A stretch of DNA of 35,348 bases from Chitinophaga pinensis (GCA_945888525.1 CAMDAF010000027.1:1-35348), one strand, 5' to 3'; counted from the stretch's first letter, positions 1 to 8,456 are shown. The notes: a model not told the origin generated them from the letters alone. Translations and numbers: made by a program.

Positions 1-1
1 T

Positions 2-592
2 GCCAATGTATGGATGAATGCGTCGCGTAAGCTGAGCAAGCTGGTCAATTTCCAACTGAATATTTCCAAGAACTACAGCCACAACCCGATGGTGATTAAC
101 AATCAAAAGGCCTTTGGCAACAGCAGTTCTTTTACGCTCGGACCAGGCATCAACTTCAGCAAAGCAGACAGTTTAGAATTAACATTGGGAATGGATTGGA
201 GCAAGAATAGTTACTTAAACACCTTGAACGAACGTTCGAATTACAAACAAAATATATTTACTTATAATTTTGAAGTGAGGACCATTTTAAAATTCGGAAC
301 TGAAATTAACAGCAGTTTAAATATAAGCGACCAAAGGAATGTGCCGGGTATTGGCAAAGTCGTTCCTGTATGGAATGCATACATACAACAGCCATTAGAT
401 AAGAACAATAAATATTACTTGAAGTTAACGGCTTATGACATATTAAAACAGAACACCAATATCAGCCGCACAGCAATGGACAACTTTGTTTACATTACCC
501 AAAGCAATAGACTTCAACAATATTTTATGTTAACTTTGGTATACAAAATCAAAAAGATGGGTGGAGAAGAAGCCATGGATTATGTGTATTGA
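2..592 (+). CDS. Outer-membrane beta-barrel protein, C-terminal fragment (TonB-receptor-like)
   Basis: The frame is open from the first bases of the window, so the gene starts upstream and only about 196 C-terminal residues are visible; the ATG at 14 is simply an internal methionine. The visible part is a run of alternating polar and aromatic beta-strands, with a motif near the end (ISRTAMDNFVYITQSNRL, then YFMLTLVYKI) typical of the last strands of the Bacteroidota outer-membrane beta-barrel family related to TonB-dependent receptors (PF14905-like). The barrel would sit in the outer membrane. Substrate and plug domain cannot be judged because the N-terminal part is missing. It could also be a true SusC-like receptor, but the short ending after the last strand fits the OMP_b-brl_3 group better. 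The family call is from remembered motif style, not a search. Confidence 0.75.
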   Translation, partial: ANVWMNASRKLSKLVNFQLNISKNYSHNPMVINNQKAFGNSSSFTLGPGINFSKADSLELTLGMDWSKNSYLNTLNERSNYKQNIFTYNFEVRTILKFGTEINSSLNISDQRNVPGIGKVVPVWNAYIQQPLDKNNKYYLKLTAYDILKQNTNISRTAMDNFVYITQSNRLQQYFMLTLVYKIKKMGGEEAMDYVY

Positions 593-621
593 TAGCTTGT
601 AATTTTAAATTAACATAACAA

Positions 622-644
622 AAGCCTTGTTTTAATATAGGCTT
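622..644 (+). terminator. Weak hairpin downstream of the barrel gene
   Basis: AAGCCT (622-627) can pair with AGGCTT (639-644) across an 11-base AT-rich loop, about 30 bases after the stop of the barrel gene. There is no U-run directly after it, so termination is only a guess. Confidence 0.25.
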
Positions 645-757
645 CTCGAATTTGAGGCTTTTCAGACGCACTCAAAACAAAACAATTTATTTACATTAAA
701 CTTTAAATTATGATATATAATTAAAAGCGAATTAATATAGGCTTAATATCGGAGGGG

Positions 758-765
758 CAGATTTG
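758..765 (+). promoter_or_regulatory. -7 promoter element, one mismatch
   Basis: CAGATTTG matches the Bacteroidota -7 consensus TAnnTTTG at five of the six fixed positions and lies 25 bases before the ATG of the beta-helix lipoprotein. Confidence 0.45.
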
Positions 766-790
766 TACCATCAAATTAATCAAAAAGAAT

Positions 791-2239
791 ATGAATTTAA
801 ATCTTTTAAAAATGAGTGCTTTAGCCATGGTTGCTATCACTGCATTTAGCTCTTGTGAAGAAAAAGTAATTGTTACACCTCCAGTTGAAGTTCCAACTTC
901 AAATGTTGTTGAATTGATGGGTGTATTAAAAACTCAAACTTTAGACGCTACTAAAAAATACCTTATTAAAGGTGTGGTAACTATTCCGGATAGCGCGATT
1001 GTTACAATCCCTGCTGGAACAGTTTTAACTGGACAAAAATCTTCTAAAGGTACCCTTTTGGTTAAGCCAGGAGGAAAATTAGTTGCTGAAGGTACTGCCG
1101 CTAAACCTATCGTTTTTACAAGTAACCAAGCAATTGGTGAAAGAGAACAAGGTGACTGGGGTGGTATAGTTATGTTAGGCAAAGCAAACGTTAACCAAAA
1201 CAACCCAGCTATCGAGGGTATCTCTCCAGCTGCTAACTATGGTACTTTCAACAGCACTGCTAACAATACTGACAATTCAGGTATATTGAAATATGTACGT
1301 ATCGAATACGCTGGTATCGCTTTAACGCCAAACAATGAAACCAATGCTTTGACAATGGGTGCAATTGGTAGCGGAACTACAATTGATTACGTTCAAGTAA
1401 CTTATGGTGGTGACGACGGATTCGAATGGTTCGGTGGTGTGGTTAACTGCTCACACTTAGTTTCTGTTGCTTCATGGGATGATGATTTTGATGCAGATTT
1501 CGGTTTCAGCGGCAATGTGCAATTCGCTGTATCAGTTCGTGATCCATTCAACGCTGACCAATCTGGTTCAAACGGATTTGAAGTTGACAACGATGCTTCT
1601 GGTTCAACTGCAACACCTAAAACTGCAGCTGTTTTCTCAAACATCACCATATTAGGTCCAGTATTTGACTCAACTAAAGCTTTAAGCAATAACTACCAAC
1701 ATGCTATGCACTTGAGAAGAAACTGTGAGGTTTCAATTTTCAACTCTGTATTTGCAGGTTTCCCAATTGGATTAAACATCGACGGTTCAGCTGCTGTAAC
1801 AAACTTCACAACTGGCTTAGGTGTATTAGATAAAAACATATTGGTAGCAACTGGTGCCAACAAAAAGAATCCTAACCCATTTGTTAGTGGTACAACTGCT
1901 AGCGTTCCTGTTGCAACATATTGGAGCACAACCAAAACAAACGTAGTATTCACTAAAACAGCTCCAATGGCTGGTACTATCCCTGCTTCTAAATCTTTAG
2001 GAGATGCTGGTATCCCTGCTGAATTGTTTATGAACTACAACACAGTTGCAGGTGTAGCTGGAACATACCCAGTTGATCCTAGCTTCGCTACCTTCACAGG
2101 TTTAACTCAAACAGGTGCTGCTTTCACTGATGCTAAATTGGCTTCAGGTTTCACAGCAACTACATTTAAAGGTGCTTTCGGAAGTTCAGATTGGACTGAC
2201 ATGTGGAGCAACTTCAACCCACAAAACACAGCATACTAA
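791..2239 (+). CDS. Surface or periplasmic beta-helix-like lipoprotein
   Basis: A 482-residue lipoprotein. Residues 1-21 are a type II signal peptide ending in FSSC, with the lipidated cysteine at 22. The mature part begins with a Pro/Val-rich linker. It then shows a repeated pattern typical of right-handed beta-helix proteins, with VTIPAGTVLTG-like turns and GDWGGIVMLGKA around residue 120. Many Gly/Asn/Asp turns follow, including GGDDGFEWFGG and SWDDDFDADFGFSG, which could bind cations. I know this family from Bacteroidota genomes, where (from memory) it is often encoded near a TonB-dependent receptor; a receptor of the matching type lies at 5601-8441. Codons such as GGT, GCT and AAC are frequent, more than in its neighbours, which suggests high expression. 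A strong terminator follows. No enzymatic motif is visible; its ligand is unknown. Confidence 0.75.
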   Translation: MNLNLLKMSALAMVAITAFSSCEEKVIVTPPVEVPTSNVVELMGVLKTQTLDATKKYLIKGVVTIPDSAIVTIPAGTVLTGQKSSKGTLLVKPGGKLVAEGTAAKPIVFTSNQAIGEREQGDWGGIVMLGKANVNQNNPAIEGISPAANYGTFNSTANNTDNSGILKYVRIEYAGIALTPNNETNALTMGAIGSGTTIDYVQVTYGGDDGFEWFGGVVNCSHLVSVASWDDDFDADFGFSGNVQFAVSVRDPFNADQSGSNGFEVDNDASGSTATPKTAAVFSNITILGPVFDSTKALSNNYQHAMHLRRNCEVSIFNSVFAGFPIGLNIDGSAAVTNFTTGLGVLDKNILVATGANKKNPNPFVSGTTASVPVATYWSTTKTNVVFTKTAPMAGTIPASKSLGDAGIPAELFMNYNTVAGVAGTYPVDPSFATFTGLTQTGAAFTDAKLASGFTATTFKGAFGSSDWTDMWSNFNPQNTAY

Positions 2240-2270
2240 TTGCTCGTATTATTATTTTCATAACAACGAA

Positions 2271-2301
2271 CCCTGCAGATTTCTGCAGGGTTTCTTTTTT
2301 T
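2271..2301 (+). terminator. Rho-independent terminator
   Basis: A perfect 8-base-pair stem CCCTGCAG / CTGCAGGG with loop ATTT is followed by a T-rich run. It lies 31 bases after the beta-helix lipoprotein gene. Confidence 0.9.
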
Positions 2302-2324
2302 ACATGAATTCCAAAAACTTTATT

Positions 2325-2332
2325 TAAGTTTG
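2325..2332 (+). promoter_or_regulatory. -7 promoter element TAAGTTTG
   Basis: Perfect TAnnTTTG match, 18 bases before the ATG at 2351. It explains why the in-frame TTG at 2330 is part of the promoter and not a start codon. Confidence 0.65.
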
Positions 2333-2350
2333 TTCTTTCATCAATTACTC

Positions 2351-3622
2351 ATGAGCAATAGAAGAGACTTTATTAGAACTGGTTTGCTGGCTGCTGGGGC
2401 AATCGGGCTTGGAAATAGAAGCGTATTGGCAGCACCTTTGATTCCTCAAGACGCAAGGGCTGACGAAAACTATTGGAAATTGGTAAGGGCGCAATTCCCT
2501 TTAAGCCATTCAAAAATATTTTTAAACAATGGTACCATTGGTCCGTCTCCCTATTCGGTGCTCAACGAGGTGCAGCAAGAAATGCTTGAAATAGAGAGCA
2601 GCGGTCGTTATGGTGGATACGAAGACACGGCCATCAAATCATTGGCTCAATTCTTAAACACCAAAGATTCCGAAATCAGTTTAACCCGCAATGTCACTGA
2701 AGGCATTAATGTGGTTTGCTGGGGGCTCAACTTAAAAGAAGGCGATGAAGTTATAATGACCGGGCACGAGCATGTGGGACACGCCACACCCTGGTTGAAC
2801 AGATCTAAACTTCATGGCATAAGTATAAAAATTTTAACTCTCGGTAAAACCGCAGAAGAGACAATAGAAAATTTAAAAAAAGTACTTACAAAAAAAACAA
2901 AAGTCATCAGTGTGCCCCATATTCCTTGCACCATAGGATATGTTTTGCCTGTAAAAGAAATTTGTAAAATTGCCAGGGAAAAGGGCATCATTAGTTTTTT
3001 AGATGGCGCACACCCACCTGGCATGTTGCAATTGGACCTTAAGGACATTAATTGCGATTTGTATGCAGGCTGCTGCCATAAGTGGATGCTAGGTCCAAAG
3101 GGTACAGGATTTTTATATGTTTCAGAAAATATGCGCAATCAAGTACAAGTGTATTATGGTGGCGGAGGCTTTGATACCGGTTGGGATATGTTAAGCAATC
3201 CGCCAAGTTTAAAGGGTTATGCAGACAATGGGCACCGCTACTATTATGGCACTCAAAATCCTGCACTTTTAAAAGGCATTTCAAAAGCAATAGAATTTCA
3301 AAATCAGATTGGACGCGACCGCATAGAAGCAAGGGTGAAGGAATTGGCAAATTATTTACAAGACCATCTTATGAACATGGCAAAGGACATCGAAATGTTA
3401 ACCCCAACAGAACACATTTCCAAAGCTGCTCAAATTTCATTCAAAATAAAAGACAAAGACGTTCAAAAGTTGCAATCACAATGTGCCGAGAAAAAAATCA
3501 TAGTCCGTTATGTGGCGGAAAACAACATCAATTGCTTGCGCATTTCAACCCATATTTACAACAGCTTTGAAGAAATTGATTTGTTTCTAAAAGAAGTTGA
3601 TACCTTTTTAACTTTAAAATGA
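2351..3622 (+). CDS. Tat-exported aminotransferase class V / cysteine desulfurase-like protein
   Basis: A 423-residue PLP-dependent enzyme of fold type I, class V. The N terminus reads MSNRRDFIRTG followed by a short hydrophobic stretch (about 11-20), a classic twin-arginine signal, so the folded holoenzyme is probably exported to the periplasm. The body shows FLNNGTIGPSP near 57-67 and TRNVTEGIN at 112-120. SFLDGAHPPG contains D218 and H221, and CCHKWMLGPKG contains K244, the expected Schiff-base lysine. These match the isopenicillin-N-epimerase / selenocysteine-lyase-like branch. Substrate is unknown. The start at 2351 is chosen because a -7 box covers the upstream TTG and because it begins exactly at the Tat motif. 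The stop overlaps the next start as ATGA, so the gene is probably translationally coupled to menE, with no obvious biochemical link. Confidence 0.85.
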   Translation: MSNRRDFIRTGLLAAGAIGLGNRSVLAAPLIPQDARADENYWKLVRAQFPLSHSKIFLNNGTIGPSPYSVLNEVQQEMLEIESSGRYGGYEDTAIKSLAQFLNTKDSEISLTRNVTEGINVVCWGLNLKEGDEVIMTGHEHVGHATPWLNRSKLHGISIKILTLGKTAEETIENLKKVLTKKTKVISVPHIPCTIGYVLPVKEICKIAREKGIISFLDGAHPPGMLQLDLKDINCDLYAGCCHKWMLGPKGTGFLYVSENMRNQVQVYYGGGGFDTGWDMLSNPPSLKGYADNGHRYYYGTQNPALLKGISKAIEFQNQIGRDRIEARVKELANYLQDHLMNMAKDIEMLTPTEHISKAAQISFKIKDKDVQKLQSQCAEKKIIVRYVAENNINCLRISTHIYNSFEEIDLFLKEVDTFLTLK

Positions 3623-4602
3623 GTTTAGAGGAAGCCACTGATTTTTTGAGTGCTTGGGACCGAGGCGAAACGGTATTTAAAATACAAAGCTCTGGCAGCA
3701 CAAGCGAACCAAAGACCATTGTACTTGAGCGAAAATGGATGGAATGGAGCGCCATGCAGACGGCTAAGTTCATGCATCCGCAGGGTCACGAAACTTTGGT
3801 TTGCTGTTTACCCTTAAATAAAGTAGGAGGTTTAATGGTCTTGGTGCGCGCAAAAGTTTGGGGTTTAAAATTCATTGTTGAAGAAGCTACAGGCAATCCA
3901 TTGAAAGAATTTATAGATGCGGATATCATTTCTGTTACACCCTTCCAAATTCAGAATATATTGTCAACGGAGGAAAGTCGAAAAAATATAGAACGGTTTA
4001 GAGAAGTTTTAATTGGTGGAGCTGAGATACCCGAAGGATTGGAGCTTCAATTGCGCAGCATCGATTCTAAATGCCAAATACGTCAGAGCTATGGAATGAG
4101 TGAAACCTATTCGCATGTGGCGGTTAGAAATATTAATGGTTTAGACCAAAGCAAATGGTTTGCACCGCTAGAAAACATCGAAATAAGAAAAGACAGCGAT
4201 GGATCGGCAATAATTTTCAGCCCTTTTAATCCAGAGGGCTTACACACGAATGATTTAATTGAATTGGATGAATTAGGGCGGTTTAAGGTTTTAGGCCGCA
4301 AAGATTTTGTGGTGAATTCAGGAGGAGTCAAATTACAGATAGAGGCCATTGAGAAAGCCATTCACGAAAAGCATCCTGAGATTTCGAAGTTTGCAATAAG
4401 TTCTATTAAAGATGATAAACTAGGAGAAAAAATGGTATTAGTATGCGAAAAAAAAGCCCTGATCGAAAATTACGACTTGAGCTTTTTAAAAGAGATTAAC
4501 TTTTATGCAGTGCCTAAGGAAATTATTGAAATAAATTCTATCCCATACAATGAAGGAGGGAAAATAGACAGGATGCTAATTAAGCGTTTAATTAATAGTT
4601 AA
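3619..4602 (+). CDS. menE: o-Succinylbenzoate-CoA ligase-like AMP-binding enzyme
   Basis: A 327-residue member of the ANL (acyl-CoA synthetase) superfamily that would adenylate o-succinylbenzoate and pass it to CoA in menaquinone synthesis. Visible motifs in order: the phosphate-binding loop SSGSTSEPK (24-32), QSYGMSET (156-163), the hinge region LGRKDF (225-230), NSGGVKLQ (233-240) and the C-terminal catalytic lysine K315 in NEGGKIDR. The protein is short compared with most ANL enzymes, lacking much of the N-terminal subdomain, but this compact form is what I expect of Bacteroidota MenE. It overlaps the preceding gene by four bases. Its 3' end overlaps the convergent MORN-repeat gene by 11 bases. 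No other men gene is in the window, so the substrate assignment rests on family resemblance. Confidence 0.8.
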   Translation: MSLEEATDFLSAWDRGETVFKIQSSGSTSEPKTIVLERKWMEWSAMQTAKFMHPQGHETLVCCLPLNKVGGLMVLVRAKVWGLKFIVEEATGNPLKEFIDADIISVTPFQIQNILSTEESRKNIERFREVLIGGAEIPEGLELQLRSIDSKCQIRQSYGMSETYSHVAVRNINGLDQSKWFAPLENIEIRKDSDGSAIIFSPFNPEGLHTNDLIELDELGRFKVLGRKDFVVNSGGVKLQIEAIEKAIHEKHPEISKFAISSIKDDKLGEKMVLVCEKKALIENYDLSFLKEINFYAVPKEIIEINSIPYNEGGKIDRMLIKRLINS

Positions 4603-5062
4603 CAGATTCGATCAATTTGCCATTTTCATCAAATGATTTCCAATTGCCAACACGCGCACCGTTGTGGTAGTGCATTTCAGAACGCAAAACACCTTGAGCA
4701 TCCCATACTTTCCACGTTCCGTGTTTCAAATCGTTTTTATAAAATGCCAGTGATTCTAAAACACCCTTATCATTATATGAACGCCATTCACCAACTTTAA
4801 GGCCATTGTTAAAAGACCCTATTTCTTTAGTTGTTCCGTTGATGTTGTAAACAATCATTTGACCATCTTTAATGCCATTTGAAACTTCATAAAAAGATTC
4901 TTTTTGGCCAGTAGCATAGAAAAACTCAAGACTGCCAGTTAAAAACTCTCCAGCAGAATTAACGTATTTTCCTTGTGTATTTAGCTGAACATCTGAATTT
5001 TGAGCGCTTAAATTAGCGGATGAGAACAGAAAAAGGGCGGCAATAATTAATGTAGTTTTCAT
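4592..5062 (-). CDS. Secreted MORN-repeat (YwqK-like) protein
   Basis: A 156-residue protein with a Sec signal peptide (MKTTLIIAALFLFSSANLSAQ, cleaved after about residue 21). From about residue 40 it consists of MORN-variant repeats of about 23 residues: one partial unit and four clear ones, each with a G-x-W/M core such as VGEWRSYNDKG, HGTWKVWDAQG and VGNWKSFDENG. It ends exactly at a repeat boundary. Such repeats make elongated beta-hairpin sheets; proteins like this are sometimes labelled YwqK antitoxin, but nothing here supports a toxin-antitoxin role, and export argues against it. It has its own perfect -7 box at 5084-5091. Its stop overlaps the end of menE on the other strand. Function unknown. 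Confidence 0.8.
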   Translation of the reverse strand: MKTTLIIAALFLFSSANLSAQNSDVQLNTQGKYVNSAGEFLTGSLEFFYATGQKESFYEVSNGIKDGQMIVYNINGTTKEIGSFNNGLKVGEWRSYNDKGVLESLAFYKNDLKHGTWKVWDAQGVLRSEMHYHNGARVGNWKSFDENGKLIESVNY

Positions 5063-5083
5063 GATGGCTTAACAATTTAGTAA

Positions 5084-5091
5084 CAAAGGTA
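5084..5091 (-). promoter_or_regulatory. -7 promoter element TACCTTTG
   Basis: Perfect TAnnTTTG on the minus strand, 21 bases before the MORN-repeat gene start, in the 38-base gap behind the upstream small gene. Confidence 0.65.
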
Positions 5092-5100
5092 CTAAAAAAT

Positions 5101-5394
5101 TTACCTATTATCCAAAATAATTTTAGAATTTATTTCGTAAGTCTTTAAAAGGGTAGATTTGTAAGATACACAATCAATCTTCACAGATTGGCATTGCTTG
5201 TAGATTTGTATTGGAACATAACACTCACCTTTAGAATTGGTGTAGTATACCTTACCGGTTCCAATAAGTTCAACCTTTGCACCTGAGACCAGTTCGTTAT
5301 TCTTGTCAGAAACCTGTATTAATTGCACAGCAGATTGGTCGTAAGCAAAAATATTTGCACTTACCAAAACGATTAACAACAATACAGCTTTCAT
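5101..5394 (-). CDS. Small secreted carboxypeptidase-regulatory-like domain protein
   Basis: A 97-residue protein with a Sec signal peptide (about residues 1-18, MKAVLLLIVLVSANIFAY) followed by a single beta-sandwich domain. The pattern VQLIQVSDKNNELVSGAKVE, YYTNSKGECYVPI and KSTLLKTYEINSKIILDN resembles the CarboxypepD_reg-like / transthyretin-like domain that forms the N-terminal extension of many Bacteroidota TonB-dependent receptors. Here it stands alone, with three cysteines in the domain. It is transcribed divergently from the TonB receptor at 5601. Its start has only a poor -7 match (CGTATTTTG at about 5399-5407, one base too short between the conserved parts). It is a plausible real gene because of its intact signal peptide and fold pattern. 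Its function is unknown. Confidence 0.65.
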   Translation of the reverse strand: MKAVLLLIVLVSANIFAYDQSAVQLIQVSDKNNELVSGAKVELIGTGKVYYTNSKGECYVPIQIYKQCQSVKIDCVSYKSTLLKTYEINSKIILDNR

Positions 5395-5574
5395 TTAAAC
5401 AAAATACGTCTGATAAGATTAAGGAAAACAAATGCCAATATTATCAAATTATTACCATTTAGGCAAAAGTCTTAAAATTGTAAATATCCTGAAAATATAT
5501 TGGTAGCATTGGGATTATCCACGTATAGTCCAATTGACCATAGCGCAAGAATTCATCTTAGATTAAGATAAACT

Positions 5575-5582
5575 TAATATTG
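5575..5582 (+). promoter_or_regulatory. -7 promoter element, one mismatch
   Basis: TAATATTG differs from TAnnTTTG at one position and lies 18 bases before the ATG at 5601. The in-frame TTG at 5580 is its last three bases. Confidence 0.45.
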
Positions 5583-5600
5583 CAAGCCGTGTTTTGCATT

Positions 5601-8441
5601 ATGAATAGGACCACACGAATTTTCATAATCACATTCGCTTTATTAATCTCAAAACTGTCGGTTGCTCAAACTTCCACTATCAAAGGCTTGCTTCAGGAGA
5701 GCTTGAAAAAAGAAGCCATTCAAGGTGCAACGATTACCTTAATTGGGGAGAACAAGGTTGAAATTTCAGGAACCAAAGGCGAATTTACAATTACTGGCTT
5801 AACGCCAGGGGTCTATTCAATTTCGATTAAACTGTATGGGTTCATGAACCGCCAGGTTGACAGCATTCGTGTTGGCTTAGGGGAAACTAAAAATATTGGC
5901 ATTGTTTACCTGCAAGAAAAAACCGAAACCAAAAAAGGCGTTAAGGTAACTTATAGAAAGCCACAAACCACTGTTGCCGCAGGAATTAAAGATCAACAAA
6001 AATCTGAAACCATAACCAACGTTATTACCAGCGCCTCAATTGCAAAGAGCAATGATGGTGATGCCGCAAAAGTTGCTGCACGTGTTCCGGGGGTTACGTT
6101 AATGGAAAACAGATTCATTATGTTGCGTGGTTTGAGCCAACGCTACAACAGTGTGCAAATTAACAACATCAATGCCCCTAGCACCGAAGTTGACAAAAGA
6201 GCATTTTCATTTGATTTGGTTCCTTCTAATATGTTGGACAAAATGTCCATTTACAAATCGCCTTCATCTGACTTGGCTGGCGATTTTGCGGGTGGCGTTA
6301 TCAAACTTTTAACCAAAAGTGAGATTGAGAAAAATTTTGTTTCTTACAGTGTAGGAATCGGGTTTAGATTGAATACAACCTTTAGCAGCCACCTCAACAA
6401 CAATGTCAGCGCATCAGATTATTTCGGGTTTGACAATGGCAGCAGAGCTCTACCAAGTGCATTCCCGAGCAGTTTGTCTACAATGTCAAGTAGCCAAAAC
6501 ATTGCTTATGGTAAAATGTTTAACAACAATTATTCTTTGAGTAATTTCAGAAGCCCCTTAGATTTTGGCGCTGGATTTGGTTTTGGCCAAAGCATTAAAT
6601 TCAAAAAGGAGAAATACAGCAGCAGGAGTTTATACACGGTAAATAACTTTTCATATTCTACCAGCTACCAGTTTTCGCAAATGAAACGTTACAGGTACCA
6701 AAACGATCCTAGCAATTATGTGCAGCAGATGTTCAATTACACAGATGACAATTTATCTATAGAATCTAAATTCAACCTATTGAGCAACTGGATTTATAGA
6801 GTGAACAGCAAAAGCACCTTTACCTTTAAAAACATTTACAATCAAATTGGAGAGAATGAGACTACCATAAGAACAGGCGTAACTCCAACAGAAAGACCAA
6901 ATGATGAATGGAAAAACTACAGCTTTCATTACACCTCTAGAAGCTTATACTTTGGACAGTTTGAGGGCAACCACAAAATCGGCACTAATGACAAATTGGT
7001 ATACACCCTTGGATACAGCAATGTAAAAAGAGACGAGCCTGATTTTAGACGTTTCAGAACCGTAAGGGCAGCCAACGCAAACAGTGTATTTACCTTAGTT
7101 GATCCTCCTAGTGCGAATTTGTTTGATGCGGCTAGGTTCTTTTCTAACTTAAAAGAAAACACACTGGCCGTTAACATTAACTACGAAACTAAATTTGCTT
7201 CGAAATTTGATTCTATAAATGGTATAACTTTGCGTTTTGGAACCTATGCAGAAAACAAATCCAGAACCTTCGCCGCAAGATGGTTTGGTTTTGTTTATTC
7301 AGGAAACCCAGCACTTAAAAACGATTTTTTACAAACACCAATCGATCAGATTTTCAGTCCTGAAAACATCAACAGCACTTCAGGGTTAAAACCAGCAGAG
7401 GGAACAAACCCTAGTGATAAATACACTGCTCAAAACCAGTTAATCAGTGCTTATGTAAATTCAAGTATTCCATTCAATAAGTTCAATGTAAATTTAGGTG
7501 TAAGAACAGAATACTTCCAGCAAGGTTTAAAAAGTGCCATTGGAGCAGCCCCGATTAACATCAATTTAACCAATCTTAATATTTTGCCTTCCTTTAATGC
7601 GGCATATTACTTTGACAAGAAGAAGAAAAACCAAATGCGTTTGGCATACGGAAAAACTGTTAACAGACCTGAATTTAGAGAACTTGCACCTTTCGTGTAT
7701 TACGATTTCATGTATGATGTGAACATTGTCGGTAATCCAGATTTGAAAATTTGCACCATTGACAATTTAGATTTGCGTTTTGAAAACTATCCAAGTTCTT
7801 CTGAAACATTTAGTTTAGGTGTTTTCTACAAACGGTTTATTAATCCAATAGAAAACTTCGTTCAGCCAATTGGTTTGAGCCAGCAATTCCAGTTAAAGAA
7901 TGCCATGAGTGCTACCAATATGGGGGCAGAATTAGAATTTAGAAAATCATTTGAGAACAGTACCCAAAACAAACAACTAAAAAGATTGTCTTTCTTAATC
8001 AATGCTTCTTACATCATAAGCAAAGTTGATTTAGGAAAAGACAGCACTTTAAGTCAAGCGCGCACCAGGCCCTTGCAAGGTCAATCTCCATATATCTTCA
8101 ATGCGGCATTGCAGTACAAAACAGACAGTGGCCTGAGCATCAATGTAGCTTATAATATTTATGGAAAACGCATTGTCTATGTAGGAAACAACATTTTCCC
8201 TACAGTTTACGAAATGCCAAGACATTCTTTGGATTTAACCTTCACAAAAGAAGTCAGCAAAAGAGTAAGTATTAAGTTTGGCGTGAGTGATATTTTAAAC
8301 TACAAAAACAGATTGTGGCAGGACACCAATGGCGACAATAAAATAGACTACAAGAAAGAGCGCACAGACCAAGAATTATTGTCGTACAGAAGAGGTCAAA
8401 TGTTTAGTTTTAGTTTCTCATATAAAATTACTCAAAAATAA
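5601..8441 (+). CDS. TonB-dependent outer-membrane receptor
   Basis: A 946-residue TonB-dependent receptor. Order of parts: signal peptide (about 1-23, ending SKLSVAQ); a carboxypeptidase-regulatory-like domain (about 24-110); a linker with charged KKGVKVTYRKP; a plug domain (about 130-225) with AAKVAARVPGVTLMENRF, MLRGLSQRYNSVQINNI and DLAGDFAGGVIKL; then a 22-strand-type barrel rich in aromatic residues, ending in YRRGQMFSFSFSYKI. Residues near 650 (MRLAYGKTVNRPEFRELAPF) are a typical barrel signature. It imports an unknown ligand across the outer membrane using TonB-ExbBD energy. The plug style is the one I associate with a beta-helix lipoprotein partner like that at 791-2239, though here five genes lie between. 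The ATG at 5601 is preferred over TTG at 5580, which falls in the promoter box. Confidence 0.9.
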   Translation: MNRTTRIFIITFALLISKLSVAQTSTIKGLLQESLKKEAIQGATITLIGENKVEISGTKGEFTITGLTPGVYSISIKLYGFMNRQVDSIRVGLGETKNIGIVYLQEKTETKKGVKVTYRKPQTTVAAGIKDQQKSETITNVITSASIAKSNDGDAAKVAARVPGVTLMENRFIMLRGLSQRYNSVQINNINAPSTEVDKRAFSFDLVPSNMLDKMSIYKSPSSDLAGDFAGGVIKLLTKSEIEKNFVSYSVGIGFRLNTTFSSHLNNNVSASDYFGFDNGSRALPSAFPSSLSTMSSSQNIAYGKMFNNNYSLSNFRSPLDFGAGFGFGQSIKFKKEKYSSRSLYTVNNFSYSTSYQFSQMKRYRYQNDPSNYVQQMFNYTDDNLSIESKFNLLSNWIYRVNSKSTFTFKNIYNQIGENETTIRTGVTPTERPNDEWKNYSFHYTSRSLYFGQFEGNHKIGTNDKLVYTLGYSNVKRDEPDFRRFRTVRAANANSVFTLVDPPSANLFDAARFFSNLKENTLAVNINYETKFASKFDSINGITLRFGTYAENKSRTFAARWFGFVYSGNPALKNDFLQTPIDQIFSPENINSTSGLKPAEGTNPSDKYTAQNQLISAYVNSSIPFNKFNVNLGVRTEYFQQGLKSAIGAAPININLTNLNILPSFNAAYYFDKKKKNQMRLAYGKTVNRPEFRELAPFVYYDFMYDVNIVGNPDLKICTIDNLDLRFENYPSSSETFSLGVFYKRFINPIENFVQPIGLSQQFQLKNAMSATNMGAELEFRKSFENSTQNKQLKRLSFLINASYIISKVDLGKDSTLSQARTRPLQGQSPYIFNAALQYKTDSGLSINVAYNIYGKRIVYVGNNIFPTVYEMPRHSLDLTFTKEVSKRVSIKFGVSDILNYKNRLWQDTNGDNKIDYKKERTDQELLSYRRGQMFSFSFSYKITQK

Positions 8442-8456
8442 AAGGCATTAAATAAT

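Noticed and set aside
632-744. Attachment sites of an integrated element suggested by the 13-base direct repeat
   Set aside because: The copies are only 100 bases apart with nothing mobile between them, and no integrase or tRNA is near.
4592-5062. Toxin-antitoxin antitoxin (YwqK label)
   Set aside because: The protein has a Sec signal peptide, and no toxin-like gene is adjacent; MORN-type repeats alone do not indicate an antitoxin.
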